Source: a virus. From it: 64,000 nucleotides of DNA. A program made the position numbers and the translations under genes. The DNA lies in the IMG/VR virus record IMGVR_UViG_3300034101_001322, positions 30,530-94,529 of that record; one strand, given 5' to 3'. Below the pieces are notes generated by a model, which ran no database searches, was not told where the DNA came from, and worked only from the letters and a program-made list of their open reading frames with translations. Of this stretch, positions 58,571-64,000 are shown one piece after another; position 1 is the stretch's first letter, and every line of letters begins with the position of its first letter.

Positions 58571-58752
58571 ACTACTGTTGGCTTACCGTTAAACAATGGA
58601 ACAGAATCCATTAGAACAACGTTACGGCTAGTGACATATCCACCCTGCTTTTCAAGTTGATCTGCAGCCTTTGGCTCATCTTCAGCCAGAATCTGAACAA
58701 TCATTTCTACCTTATATGTGAAGCAAGAAGTGTTCTCTACTTTGTCTTCCAT
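58567..58752 (-). CDS. Small protein, function unknown
   Basis: 61 residues, AGGAG ribosome site. SCFTYKVEMIVQILAEDEPK then AADQLEKQGGYVTSRNVVLM resembles the small domain of phage proteins in which a strand precedes a helix with ADQLEKQGG. Unknown role. Confidence 0.5.
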   Translation of the reverse strand: MEDKVENTSCFTYKVEMIVQILAEDEPKAADQLEKQGGYVTSRNVVLMDSVPLFNGKPTVV

Positions 58753-58760
58753 TTTATCTC

Positions 58761-58907
58761 CTATTGTTTATGGCGTTTCTTATTACCCTGAGCCTTGACT
58801 GCTTCTTTAGCAGCATCAACATAGAGTTTGGTTAGAAGTTCAATACGCCTATCGAATTCCAATTTCTTAATCTCTTTGGCTACTTCTGGATCATACTTTT
58901 CTGTCAT
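58761..58907 (-). CDS. 48-residue basic helical protein
   Basis: EKYDPEVAKEIKKLEFDRRI then ELLTKLYVDAAKEAVKAQGN, strongly amphipathic helices with a basic end (KKRHKQ). Overlaps the upstream gene by 17 bases. Unknown. Confidence 0.5.
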   Translation of the reverse strand: MTEKYDPEVAKEIKKLEFDRRIELLTKLYVDAAKEAVKAQGNKKRHKQ

Positions 58908-58995
58908 CTTTAACCCACCTAAGTTTGCCATCTTTCCATACCTGGATGTAGCCCAAGGCTCTCCAGTCCATACGCATGATACTAGGTTCTTTCAT
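58891..58995 (-). CDS. 34-residue protein, leaderless
   Basis: MRMDWRALGYIQVWKDGKLR then WVKDDRKV, a small basic strand-turn-strand. Start ATG is 6 bases after a good promoter. Unknown. Confidence 0.5.
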   Translation of the reverse strand: MKEPSIMRMDWRALGYIQVWKDGKLRWVKDDRKV

Positions 58996-59001
58996 ATACT
59001 A

Positions 59002-59030
59002 AGTGTAGCAGTTGCAAATCAAAAAGTCAA
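59002..59030 (-). promoter_or_regulatory. Consensus-like promoter, leaderless
   Basis: - strand TTGACT (59030-59025), 17-base spacer, TGC-extended TACACT (59007-59002), 6 bases to ATG 58995. Confidence 0.8.
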
Positions 59031-59262
59031 AAGAGCAGTTGTTCAGAGAATTCTCTACCGCATGCTCAGGCGGTGTGCCCTTTATATTTAAAGTCCGATG
59101 GCGGGACTAGGTAGTTTAAGTTAATAATATTAGTCTCCTTGCCTAGGGCGACCATATAATGATACCAAAAAATATGATTAAAGTCAAGCGCAAAATAGAG
59201 GTTAAAGTTCGGCGGCAAATAGAAGTAACAAACCTCCCAATGCCCTATGAGGGCACCATTGG
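59031..59262. other. Intergenic stretch with hairpins and two doubtful mini-ORFs
   Basis: About 230 bases without a firm gene. It holds an ACCGC/GCGGT hairpin near 59057-59074, a + strand TATAAT at 59155-59160 followed by a 40-codon basic ORF (59174-59296) that overlaps the next gene tail-to-tail, and a - strand 29-codon ORF (59066-59155). At 59237-59262 a 10-bp hairpin with a 3-base bulge sits just past the stop of the leftward gene and may end its RNA. I cannot decide whether either mini-ORF is real. Confidence 0.4.
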
Positions 59263-59484
59263 TTATATCTCTAGATCGCCCTTATCAAAGGTATAAAGTG
59301 TTCCCCACTTGTGGTAAGGTTTAAAGAATATGCTCCACATTTTTGCGTGGTATTTATAGCGCCAACCAAAGTCTTTATTATCATCTAGATAAACAACCTT
59401 AAGCAAGTGAGGAGCAGCAATTGCTTCACAGGCATTGGCAAACCACCGTAGTGGCAATATTCTGGTTTGATAGATAGGTTTCAT
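59263..59484 (-). CDS. Hypothetical protein
   Basis: 73 residues, aromatic and basic: KDFGWRYKYHAKMWSIFFKP then YHKWGTLYTFDKGDLEI. AGGAA ribosome site; ATGA overlap with the gene before. No family known. Confidence 0.5.
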   Translation of the reverse strand: MKPIYQTRILPLRWFANACEAIAAPHLLKVVYLDDNKDFGWRYKYHAKMWSIFFKPYHKWGTLYTFDKGDLEI

Positions 59485-59627
59485 ATCTGATTCCTAACAA
59501 ACTTAGCAGCCATCTTAAGACCCTTGACAAGTCCATCATGGTAGTCTTGGTTTTTGATCACCTTAGTTGTGTCCCATATGCGATAGGATTCTTTGTCTAA
59601 CAGGGCTGCAATCTCTTCATTACTCAA
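59481..59627 (-). CDS. 48-residue helical protein, TTG start
   Basis: SNEEIAALLDKESYRIWDTT then KVIKNQDYHDGLVKGLKMAA. TTG at 59627 behind AGG-containing ribosome site, inside the upstream gene end; stop overlaps the next ATG. The motif Y/HDGLVKGL-K is frequent in small phage proteins. Unknown. Confidence 0.5.
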   Translation of the reverse strand: MSNEEIAALLDKESYRIWDTTKVIKNQDYHDGLVKGLKMAAKFVRNQI

Positions 59628-59793
59628 AGTCAACCTGGCTTTCAAATATACTGGTCATGTAGTTATCTTCTCCTCTTGCAATCTTAGCAGCAGCAATACG
59701 CATACCTAAAGCATTTGTTACACCTGCATCAATCGGCAAGTTCTCAATCTCCCGTGCAATCTCTTCTCGCAGGGTTATCTCGTCTAGGCTCAT
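59620..59793 (-). CDS. 57-residue helical protein, leaderless
   Basis: LDEITLREEIAREIENLPID then ALGMRIAAAKIARGEDNYMT. ATG is 6 bases after the promoter's -10 box. First gene of a three-gene leftward operon (to 59263). The phrase GMR-AA-IARG recurs in small regulators of other phages; function unknown. Confidence 0.55.
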   Translation of the reverse strand: MSLDEITLREEIAREIENLPIDAGVTNALGMRIAAAKIARGEDNYMTSIFESQVDFE

Positions 59794-59799
59794 AGATCA

Positions 59800-59828
59800 A
59801 GTATAGCAAATTTTGGCGGGGATGTAAA
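59800..59828 (-). promoter_or_regulatory. Promoter, leaderless
   Basis: - strand TTTACA (59828-59823), 17-base spacer, TGC-extended TATACT (59805-59800), 6 bases to ATG 59793. Confidence 0.85.
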
Positions 59829-59850
59829 GGAGAGACAATTACCCCCTATG

Positions 59851-59934
59851 TTAACCCCAAGACTGTTGCTGGAGATAAGCCATATAGTTGAGAAAGATGA
59901 ATAAGCCTAGTAGTAGGATAAGGAATGGTTTCAT
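59851..59934 (-). CDS. 27-residue membrane peptide, leaderless
   Basis: KPFLILLLGLFIFLNYMAYL is a single membrane helix. ATG at 59934 lies 6 bases after TATAAT. Borders the origin-like region. Confidence 0.5.
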   Translation of the reverse strand: MKPFLILLLGLFIFLNYMAYLQQQSWG

Positions 59935-59940
59935 ATTGCC

Positions 59941-59946
59941 ATTATA
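59941..59946 (-). promoter_or_regulatory. -10 box, leaderless
   Basis: - strand TATAAT (59946-59941), 6 bases before ATG 59934; -35 not obvious because the upstream repeats begin here. Confidence 0.6.
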
Positions 59947-59953
59947 GCCTATA

Positions 59954-59999
59954 TGCCAGATAACCTTATATGCCAGATATGCCAGATATACGCCAGAGA
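59954..59999 (+). repeat. Short repeats TGCCAGATA (x3) plus CGCCAGAGA
   Basis: Copies at 59954, 59971 and 59980, with a variant at 59991. They open the origin-like region. Confidence 0.8.
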
Positions 60000-60062
60000 T
60001 GAGGTTTGGATACCCTGGAACTTTAGCCTTTACTTAAGGTTTGTTAGCCTTTACTTAAAGAG

Positions 60063-60149
60063 TTATCCACAGGTCAAATAGGTAGTTATCCACAGGTTTA
60101 GTGGTTTGATAACGGTTTGATAACATAGTTATCCACAGGTTTATCCACA
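60063..60149 (+). other. Four perfect DnaA boxes (TTATCCACA)
   Basis: At 60063-60071, 60086-60094, 60129-60137 and 60141-60149, all in the same direction and each extended to TTATCCACAGGT. This equals the bacterial R1-type box. Four copies in 87 bases is far above chance. Confidence 0.92.
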
Positions 60150-60495
60150 GGTAGATCTTACTGATATTTTTTAGATTTATCTTGGAGTGGAGGAAAGTGG
60201 AGTAAAGTGGGTTATTGAGCATTTAGACAGATGGGCTCGTAATGTCCAAACCTCAAACCTTCTTACCACCAAACCTTCATATTGTCAAATCCCCAAACCT
60301 CGATAGCGGATTATACATCCAAACCTCCTATTTGTCAAGTCCCAAACCTTAAAAACCTCCTATAAAAACATAGACATTTTGCAGGATTTTGTCCAAATAA
60401 ATATATAAAGGTTTGTAAAATATCTAGAAAACCAGGGAAAAAGGTTTGATATCGTAATGTTTTATATAGGGGTAATTGTTGTGTATCTTTTGATC

Positions 60496-60508
60496 CCCCG
60501 CTGCGGGG
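60496..60508. repeat. GC-rich mini-hairpin inside AT-rich DNA
   Basis: CCCCG-CTG-CGGGG in an otherwise AT-rich, repeat-filled stretch, followed by a GC-rich island to about 60545. Possible structural element of the origin. Confidence 0.55.
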
Positions 60509-60654
60509 CTGTCTACTAATCCTGGGATTCATCGCTGGGGCGGAGGATAAATAAGTGATGATCGTAATCTTATTAGTAGTATATACAACAACAAACCTCT
60601 ATACCTGGACATAAGGTTTGACATATAGAGGTTTGTATGATATAAGGTTTGGCT

Positions 60655-60775
60655 ATGAATCTGGAAAAATATTTAAACCTTCGTAATAAGTTTTTAAGGT
60701 TTGGAAAAAGTCCATGAATCTGGAAAATTATTTGGAGTATCGTAATGTCTTTTTCGTAAATGAGGTTTGGGTGGT
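60655..60775 (+). repeat. 59-bp direct repeat pair
   Basis: ATGAATCTGGAAAA recurs at 60655 and 60714, and CGTAAT at 60682 and 60741, both 59 bases apart; each unit also carries AGGTTTGG. Confidence 0.8.
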
Positions 60776-60799
60776 TTGTCCCATATGTCCGAATTCCGG

Positions 60800-60828
60800 C
60801 ACACCCGCCGCACATGGCGGCAGATGTG
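60800..60828 (-). terminator. Strong 3' hairpin of leftward RNA (no T run)
   Basis: Read on the - strand, a 12-bp stem with two G-U pairs and a 5-base loop starts 8 bases after the stop at 60837. On the + strand two of these pairs become C-A mismatches, so the hairpin is built for leftward RNA. No T run follows, so it may protect the 3' end rather than terminate. Confidence 0.55.
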
Positions 60829-60836
60829 ATCTTTAA

Positions 60837-61109
60837 CTACTCGTTGCTTTTTCCTTCTGCAAATTCTAGTAGTTGGTCAAGGTCTTCAAACCCTTCATCC
60901 TTAACTTTCAAACCAGCCAAGAATAATTCCCATGTCTCAGTGACATAACGAATACCATCATCAGAAGGTTGGCAAAGGTTTTCGCTGGTTAGATAAGCCA
61001 ATGGCAAACCTAAGTCGTTGAACTCAATAAAGTCTCCGAAGTTCTTGTCCTCTTTGTAATTAGAGTAAAGGTCTCCCAAGATGTCGCAAATGCTAGAAAA
61101 GTCTGTCAT
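60837..61109 (-). CDS. Acidic protein, leaderless
   Basis: 90 residues, pI clearly acidic. CDILGDLYSNYKEDKNFGDF, ENLCQPSDDGIRYVTETWEL, ending EDLDQLLEFAEGKSNE. ATG at 61109 is 6 bases after its own -10 box inside the upstream gene. Family unknown; acidic DNA-mimic function is a guess only. Confidence 0.6.
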   Translation of the reverse strand: MTDFSSICDILGDLYSNYKEDKNFGDFIEFNDLGLPLAYLTSENLCQPSDDGIRYVTETWELFLAGLKVKDEGFEDLDQLLEFAEGKSNE

Positions 61110-61326
61110 GATTGTATTCTACCTTCTTCTGTTCCTCTATGTCAAGTTGAAATTGTGCTGATTCTAATACTTCAAGTGCCCTGCGATAAATCAAGTAAGG
61201 TGTTGCCTTAGCAAGATAATAGCCAACCTTCTCCAAATCAAGGTGAAAGTCAGAAAGTAGTTTGCCAATTGCTATTGCAGTTTTCTCCTCGTTGCTGGTA
61301 CGAACGGCTTTGCTTATGCGATACAT
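61093..61326 (-). CDS. Small helical protein
   Basis: 77 residues, GAGGAG ribosome site. TAIAIGKLLSDFHLDLEKVG and PYLIYRRALEVLESAQFQLD. No family known. Overlaps the next gene by 17 bases. Confidence 0.55.
   Translation of the reverse strand: MYRISKAVRTSNEEKTAIAIGKLLSDFHLDLEKVGYYLAKATPYLIYRRALEVLESAQFQLDIEEQKKVEYNHDRLF
61116..61145 (-). promoter_or_regulatory. Promoter inside a gene, leaderless
   Basis: - strand TTGACA (61145-61140), 18-base spacer, TAGAAT (61121-61116), 6 bases to ATG 61109. Confidence 0.8.
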
Positions 61327-61344
61327 ACAAACTCCTCTCTATAC

Positions 61345-61353
61345 ATTGTATCA
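61345..61353 (-). promoter_or_regulatory. Extended -10 promoter
   Basis: - strand TGATACAAT with TACAAT at 61350-61345, then GAGAGGAG ribosome site before ATG 61326. Confidence 0.65.
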
Positions 61354-61398
61354 AAAAAATGGAGAGGGGGCAAGTCCACCACAACCTGCCCCCGTCTC
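61352..61398 (-). terminator. Leftward Rho-independent terminator
   Basis: - strand stem GGGGGCA/TGCCCCC (61393-61387 with 61372-61366), extended by GAGA/TCTC, followed by TTTTTTT (61359-61353). Ends the operon that begins near 63871. Confidence 0.85.
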
Positions 61399-61419
61399 AC
61401 TATATGGACAGGGTGACCC

Positions 61420-61785
61420 CTACCCCGCCGTATGCTCAGCCAAAACCTTAGAGCCATATGCATGCATGAATGCGTCCCAGTCTACGGGTACATTATCTGT
61501 AATAGTCTTGTTAGTAAAGTCGATGACGACCGTCTGCTCCCCAAGGTCATAGTTGGTCCCATTAATAGCGTAGATACCAAACCCTGTCTCATCAAGGATA
61601 TTGTGTTGAATAAGATAACTAATCATCATACGGGTGCCATAGGATGAATCCTGCCACCTAGGGGCTGCATGCTGCAGAGCATTAGCAATATCAATCTGCC
61701 ATTCAGTCTGTCCCCAGTGACTGTATAGTACTACACTAGGTCCGTCCTGTGAGTCTTTAAAGACAAAGTTTATACGTGCTCCCAT
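61420..61785 (-). CDS. Conserved phage protein, function unknown
   Basis: 121 residues. INFVFKDSQDGPSVVLYSHW followed by GQTEWQIDIANALQ, then GTRMMISYLIQHNILDETGF and INGTNYDLGEQTVVIDFTNK. A type seen in many phages of different hosts; no known function. One-base overlap with the next gene. Confidence 0.6.
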   Translation of the reverse strand: MGARINFVFKDSQDGPSVVLYSHWGQTEWQIDIANALQHAAPRWQDSSYGTRMMISYLIQHNILDETGFGIYAINGTNYDLGEQTVVIDFTNKTITDNVPVDWDAFMHAYGSKVLAEHTAG

Positions 61786-62117
61786 TATTCTTCTCCCTCG
61801 ATATCTCCGTCAAAATCAATAACTACCTTGCTAACACGTCCGTCATCATTCATCTGGACATAGACAGGATAGAGACCGTCTCCATAGCCTGTGCTAAATA
61901 CTACAGCGCTGTTGCCTAGCCCACCATAGTTATTGGCAAGGGTAGTAGCGCTAGCACCTTGATAGGAATACTGACCTACCTTACCCTCTAGTTCCCATGC
62001 GTCATTCTTGTTAGTATCCCAGCCGTCAAGATAGCACGGGTCTCCAACCATGGCTTGACCGCTGTCGACTGCAAACGAGCCTGCGTAAGTTAATTCTGTT
62101 AGTGTTATTTTATTCAT
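61785..62117 (-). CDS. Conserved phage protein with VGDPCYL motif
   Basis: 110 residues. GSFAVDSGQAMVGDPCYLDG, then NYGGLGNSAVVFSTGYGDGL followed by YPVYVQMNDDGRVSKVVIDF: the strand-rich VDSGQ...DPCYL family seen in bacteria and phages, function unassigned. Overlaps both neighbours by one base. Confidence 0.65.
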   Translation of the reverse strand: MNKITLTELTYAGSFAVDSGQAMVGDPCYLDGWDTNKNDAWELEGKVGQYSYQGASATTLANNYGGLGNSAVVFSTGYGDGLYPVYVQMNDDGRVSKVVIDFDGDIEGEE

Positions 62118-62296
62118 TATAGGGTCCCTTCGATATTCTTAGATTGACATTCGGCACATTCGCCATTGCTAACATCATCATACCAGTCTGTCTCAACGTC
62201 GTCAAGTTCCCCTGCGGCATTGTAGATCCCCAACTTATGGGATGTCTCATCGTACCAAAATTTGGTAGTCTGTCCACAGTCAAGGCACTTAGGCAT
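62117..62296 (-). CDS. Zinc-ribbon protein
   Basis: 59 residues from ATG 62296 (MPKCLDCG). CLDC and CAEC form the zinc ribbon around an acidic middle (ELDDVETDWYDD). Unknown function. Confidence 0.6.
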   Translation of the reverse strand: MPKCLDCGQTTKFWYDETSHKLGIYNAAGELDDVETDWYDDVSNGECAECQSKNIEGTL

Positions 62297-62567
62297 TCTT
62301 GCTCCTATCGTTGATAGCAAATGCTAGTTGATATGTTAATTGATATACAGCAGTTAGTGCGTCCATGTAACCTTCGTTATATAAACGTTCTACTGTATCT
62401 GAGTAGTCCTCATCAGAGCCTAACTCATTAGAGTTCTCCAGCAGAGGCACGAGTATCTTCTCACACTCATACATCATGTTCTTAAGTTCGCCATGTAGGA
62501 TATCAGTTCCTGATTCCCCTAGGTCCACTAGTTTTTGTAGTCTTGGTTCTAGTTGTGTTGTTTCCAT
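62289..62567 (-). CDS. Helical acidic protein
   Basis: 92 residues. LQKLVDLGESGTDILHGELK then MMYECEKILVPLLENSNELG. No family known. Start overlaps the previous stop (TAATG). Confidence 0.5.
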   Translation of the reverse strand: METTQLEPRLQKLVDLGESGTDILHGELKNMMYECEKILVPLLENSNELGSDEDYSDTVERLYNEGYMDALTAVYQLTYQLAFAINDRSKNA

Positions 62568-62725
62568 TACTTAATCATACCCTCTACCACTGACAAGATA
62601 TGACGGGCTGCGTATATCTGCCCATTAGTATGGATAATAGAGGCTAGGTCCCCATCAGGAAACTTCTCCAGGTCCTGCTCTAGGCTAATGATATGTATCT
62701 TTATATACTCAGTCAGTTGATTCAT
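62567..62725 (-). CDS. 52-residue helical protein
   Basis: NQLTEYIKIHIISLEQDLEK then FPDGDLASIIHTNGQIYAAR with HILSVVEGMIK. Stop and start overlap neighbours; ribosome site GAGGATGA. The DG-LA...G-I-AA-HIL pattern recurs in small phage proteins. Unknown. Confidence 0.5.
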   Translation of the reverse strand: MNQLTEYIKIHIISLEQDLEKFPDGDLASIIHTNGQIYAARHILSVVEGMIK

Positions 62726-62894
62726 CTTCATCCTCTTCTTCAGGTTCAGGCTGTTCTTCTACATCAATTGAGTAGACTTCAGCGCTGTAGGCATACTCTT
62801 CGTAATTCCAGCCTTCTTGCTCTGCGGCTTCAGCATTGTCTGCTTCAACCTCCATATAGTATTCAACAATTACCTTTACATCATACATTGGCAT
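62709..62894 (-). CDS. Very acidic small protein
   Basis: 61 residues. Strand pattern YDVKVIVEYYMEVEADNAEA and an acidic tail (EEQPEPEEEDEDESTD). Possible DNA mimic, but unsupported. GGAG ribosome site inside the upstream gene's end. Confidence 0.5.
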   Translation of the reverse strand: MPMYDVKVIVEYYMEVEADNAEAAEQEGWNYEEYAYSAEVYSIDVEEQPEPEEEDEDESTD

Positions 62895-63300
62895 TTGCTT
62901 CTATCTCCTTTAGTTGTTCTGGTGTTACACACTGTGGACAGCAATCAAAATCAAAGCCACCAAACTTATCACTAATAAGGTTATCAACGTCCTCTAGTTC
63001 TGAATTACAGCCCTCACAGAAAAACCACGGTACAGAAACCCTAACCTGTATAGTAGTATTATCAGGGAAAGGAACTTCAGTAATGAAATACCCAATACGA
63101 TTTACAAATCCCCAGCCAGACCATATGTAAGAGCCACCGTCATCACCATCTCCATACATCCAGATATGATTAGGGTGAGCCTTCTTTACAAACTCTACCT
63201 CTGCTCCATAGGTCTCAAACATCAAACCATCAAATGAGGCATTCGTATCTATATTATTAGGGATTGGTTTGTAGGTGGCTTCCCACTCTTCCATTGTCAT
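62881..63300 (-). CDS. Conserved phage protein with C-terminal zinc ribbon
   Basis: 139 residues from ATG 63300; an in-frame ATG at 63378 would add 26 residues but has no support. TMEEWEATYKPIPNNIDTNA then WMYGDGDDGGSYIWSGWGFV and NRIGYFITEVPFPD; FCEGC and CCPQC form a zinc ribbon. Function unknown. Confidence 0.55.
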   Translation of the reverse strand: MTMEEWEATYKPIPNNIDTNASFDGLMFETYGAEVEFVKKAHPNHIWMYGDGDDGGSYIWSGWGFVNRIGYFITEVPFPDNTTIQVRVSVPWFFCEGCNSELEDVDNLISDKFGGFDFDCCPQCVTPEQLKEIEANANV

Positions 63301-63393
63301 TTCTATAAAGTCGTTAATTTGGGGGTTCCTTTCTTGGTGTCGTAATACAATTCTACTGGATGGGGAAAGGTTTGGCAACCTCGTAATAGGGTT

Positions 63394-63555
63394 TTAGGCT
63401 GTGACCTTCCTCACAGTCGCATCCTCTGAGCCAATAAAGATAATATTACTAAGCATTCCACACACGCAGTCAGGATCAATTGCTGGCGGGACCTTAGAGG
63501 TAACCTCAATCAAAGAATCACAGTTAGTACAAAGATAGTTATACTTGATCCACAT
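63394..63555 (-). CDS. 53-residue zinc-binding protein
   Basis: WIKYNYLCTNCDSLIEVTSK, then DCVCGMLSNIIF. CTNC plus CVC forms a probable zinc site. TAATG overlap with the gene before. Unknown. Confidence 0.55.
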   Translation of the reverse strand: MWIKYNYLCTNCDSLIEVTSKVPPAIDPDCVCGMLSNIIFIGSEDATVRKVTA

Positions 63556-63713
63556 TAGTCAAAGTACCCTTCTGCCCATAGCCCTGACAGGAAGTCTGAG
63601 GCTTGTGTAAGGTTTCTATGTAGCCAAGGGTCATCGTCAGGATTCACGGTAGTTAAAGCAGAATCAATAGCAAGAACCATGTTATCTAAATCATCTCTCT
63701 CATAGCCTAACAT
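63555..63713 (-). CDS. 52-residue acidic protein
   Basis: LGYERDDLDNMVLAIDSALT then VNPDDDPWLHRNLTQASDFL. Overlaps both neighbours, which supports it as an operon gene. Unknown. Confidence 0.5.
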   Translation of the reverse strand: MLGYERDDLDNMVLAIDSALTTVNPDDDPWLHRNLTQASDFLSGLWAEGYFD

Positions 63714-63871
63714 AGCCCACCACCATACTCATACATTAAATCCATTGCCATATGTAATTTACAATCACATTCTCCACCATTCATGTTATCCATGAAATCA
63801 AAATGAGAAAAGTTCTCATCATATATTTTTTGCATTAGTTCATCTATTGTGTAAGGTTTTGTTTGGGTCAT
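63707..63871 (-). CDS. 54-residue acidic protein, leaderless
   Basis: TKPYTIDELMQKIYDENFSH then FDFMDNMNGGECDCKLHMAM. First gene of the leftward operon that ends at 61420; the ATG is 6 bases after a consensus promoter. Confidence 0.55.
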   Translation of the reverse strand: MTQTKPYTIDELMQKIYDENFSHFDFMDNMNGGECDCKLHMAMDLMYEYGGGLC

Positions 63872-63877
63872 GCATTA

Positions 63878-63906
63878 ATTTTACAGGAAACTGGGAAATA
63901 TGTCAA
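63878..63906 (-). promoter_or_regulatory. Consensus promoter, leaderless
   Basis: - strand TTGACA (63906-63901), 17-base spacer, TAAAAT (63883-63878), 6 bases to ATG 63871. Confidence 0.88.
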
Positions 63907-63944
63907 CTCTCCGTAATGAATGATTGATAAAATAAATAAAATCC

Positions 63945-63987
63945 GGCGCATTTTTATGCAGTGCGATGTATATTTATTACTTGCGCC
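63945..63987. repeat. Inverted repeat near the right edge
   Basis: GGCGCA (63945-63950) and TGCGCC (63982-63987) flank an AT-rich core. Too short and too close to the window edge to interpret. Confidence 0.35.
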
Positions 63988-64000
63988 CCGTACGAGATTT

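Larger units (their letters stand above)
60002..60769. repeat. Sixteen AGGTTTG iterons in both orientations
   Basis: Forward copies begin at 60002, 60037, 60409, 60442, 60614, 60629, 60645, 60697 and 60763; reverse copies (CAAACCT) at 60247, 60254, 60270, 60294, 60320, 60343 and 60592. Reverse copies cluster on one side, forward copies flank them. Chance expectation in this length is well below one. One further forward copy occurs at 63368. Confidence 0.9.
59947..60799. other. Candidate replication origin: gene-free, repeat-dense region
   Basis: About 850 bases without a credible gene, packed with short repeats: four YGCCAGAKA units, two 15-base direct repeats TTAGCCTTTACTTAA 21 bases apart (60023, 60044), four DnaA boxes, tandem GTGGAGKAAA units near 60187-60206, sixteen AGGTTTG iterons, five CGTAAT hexamers and a 59-bp repeat pair. 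An AT-rich tract (GATATTTTTTAGATTTATC near 60163) follows the DnaA boxes as a possible unwinding site. The phage has helicase, primase and polymerase genes but no initiator in the window, so host DnaA may open this site. Confidence 0.75.

Noticed and set aside
59174-59296. 40-codon + strand ORF with a TATAAT box upstream
   Set aside because: Overlaps the tail of a better supported - strand gene and has no ribosome site or leaderless spacing (13 bases from the box).
60335-60815. Two 65-80 codon open frames on the - strand inside the origin-like region
   Set aside because: They run across iterons and repeats, have no start signal and no recognisable protein pattern.
62567-62590. TATGAT box 6 bases before ATG 62567 as another leaderless promoter
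   Set aside because: The nearest TTGTCA is only 11 bases upstream, and the start is already explained by TAATG coupling.
62693-63130. 145-codon + strand frame opposite the leftward small genes
   Set aside because: Low-complexity His/Leu/Gln product; the - strand genes have overlapping starts and stops, which supports them instead.
1-64000. Temperate or plasmid-like lifestyle
   Set aside because: The DnaA boxes and iterons suggest plasmid features, but no integrase, repressor, ParA/ParB or Rep gene is seen here; left open only for genes outside the window.

Overview
The window is most simply read as a large piece of a long-tailed (siphovirus-type), tRNA-carrying, apparently lytic double-stranded DNA phage of an actinobacterium. 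Actinobacterial signs are a WhiB-type protein, a MerR-like regulator, RBS-less genes with the -10 box a few bases before the start codon (leaderless style), and minor tail and tail-chaperone proteins of actinophage type. The sequence is clearly AT-rich (AGA/GAA/AAT-rich codon use), so a low-GC actinobacterium such as the freshwater acI/Nanopelagicales group is a reasonable host guess; that is inference. No integrase, repressor or partition gene is seen. The window starts inside the major capsid gene, so portal and protease lie further left.

Layout, + strand (1-50445): head-tail joining and tail genes (capsid end, connectors, tail tube, two tail chaperones, a 2484-residue tape measure, minor tail proteins) to about 21.1 kb; regulation and replication (MerR-like, DnaB, DnaG, ssDNA-binding protein, DnaE, MazG, RecA, Cas4-like and RuvC-like nucleases) to about 33.6 kb; small and large terminase at 33.6-35.9 kb, far from the head genes; then an envelope/proteolysis cassette (two secreted surface-type proteins, small membrane proteins, a lipoprotein, an HslV/proteasome-like peptidase, a secreted subtilisin) to 42.7 kb; tRNA-Asn and tRNA-Gly, Hsp20, a possible structured RNA, HNH nuclease, CHAP endolysin, thermonuclease, thioredoxin, WhiB, pyrimidine-dimer glycosylase and two small holin-like proteins to 50.4 kb.

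Layout, mostly - strand (50494-63871): a glycan cassette (four glycosyltransferases, an FkbM-type methyltransferase and a divergent Stealth-like phosphotransferase), tRNA-Arg and tRNA-Met, then a run of very small genes, many of them zinc ribbons or single-span membrane peptides. Between 59.94 and 60.84 kb is a gene-free, repeat-packed stretch with four perfect DnaA boxes and 16 copies of a 7-mer iteron: a strong candidate replication origin.

The most striking points are the origin-like region, a uniform promoter design in which the -10 box sits exactly 6 bases before the start codon of nine genes, the HslV-like peptidase behind a promoter nested in a ribosome-site-masking hairpin, a probable ATT start codon on a secreted protein, duplicated separate genes replacing the usual frameshifted tail chaperone, and a candidate 90-nt structured RNA. 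All functional calls rest on motif reading, not on database searches.
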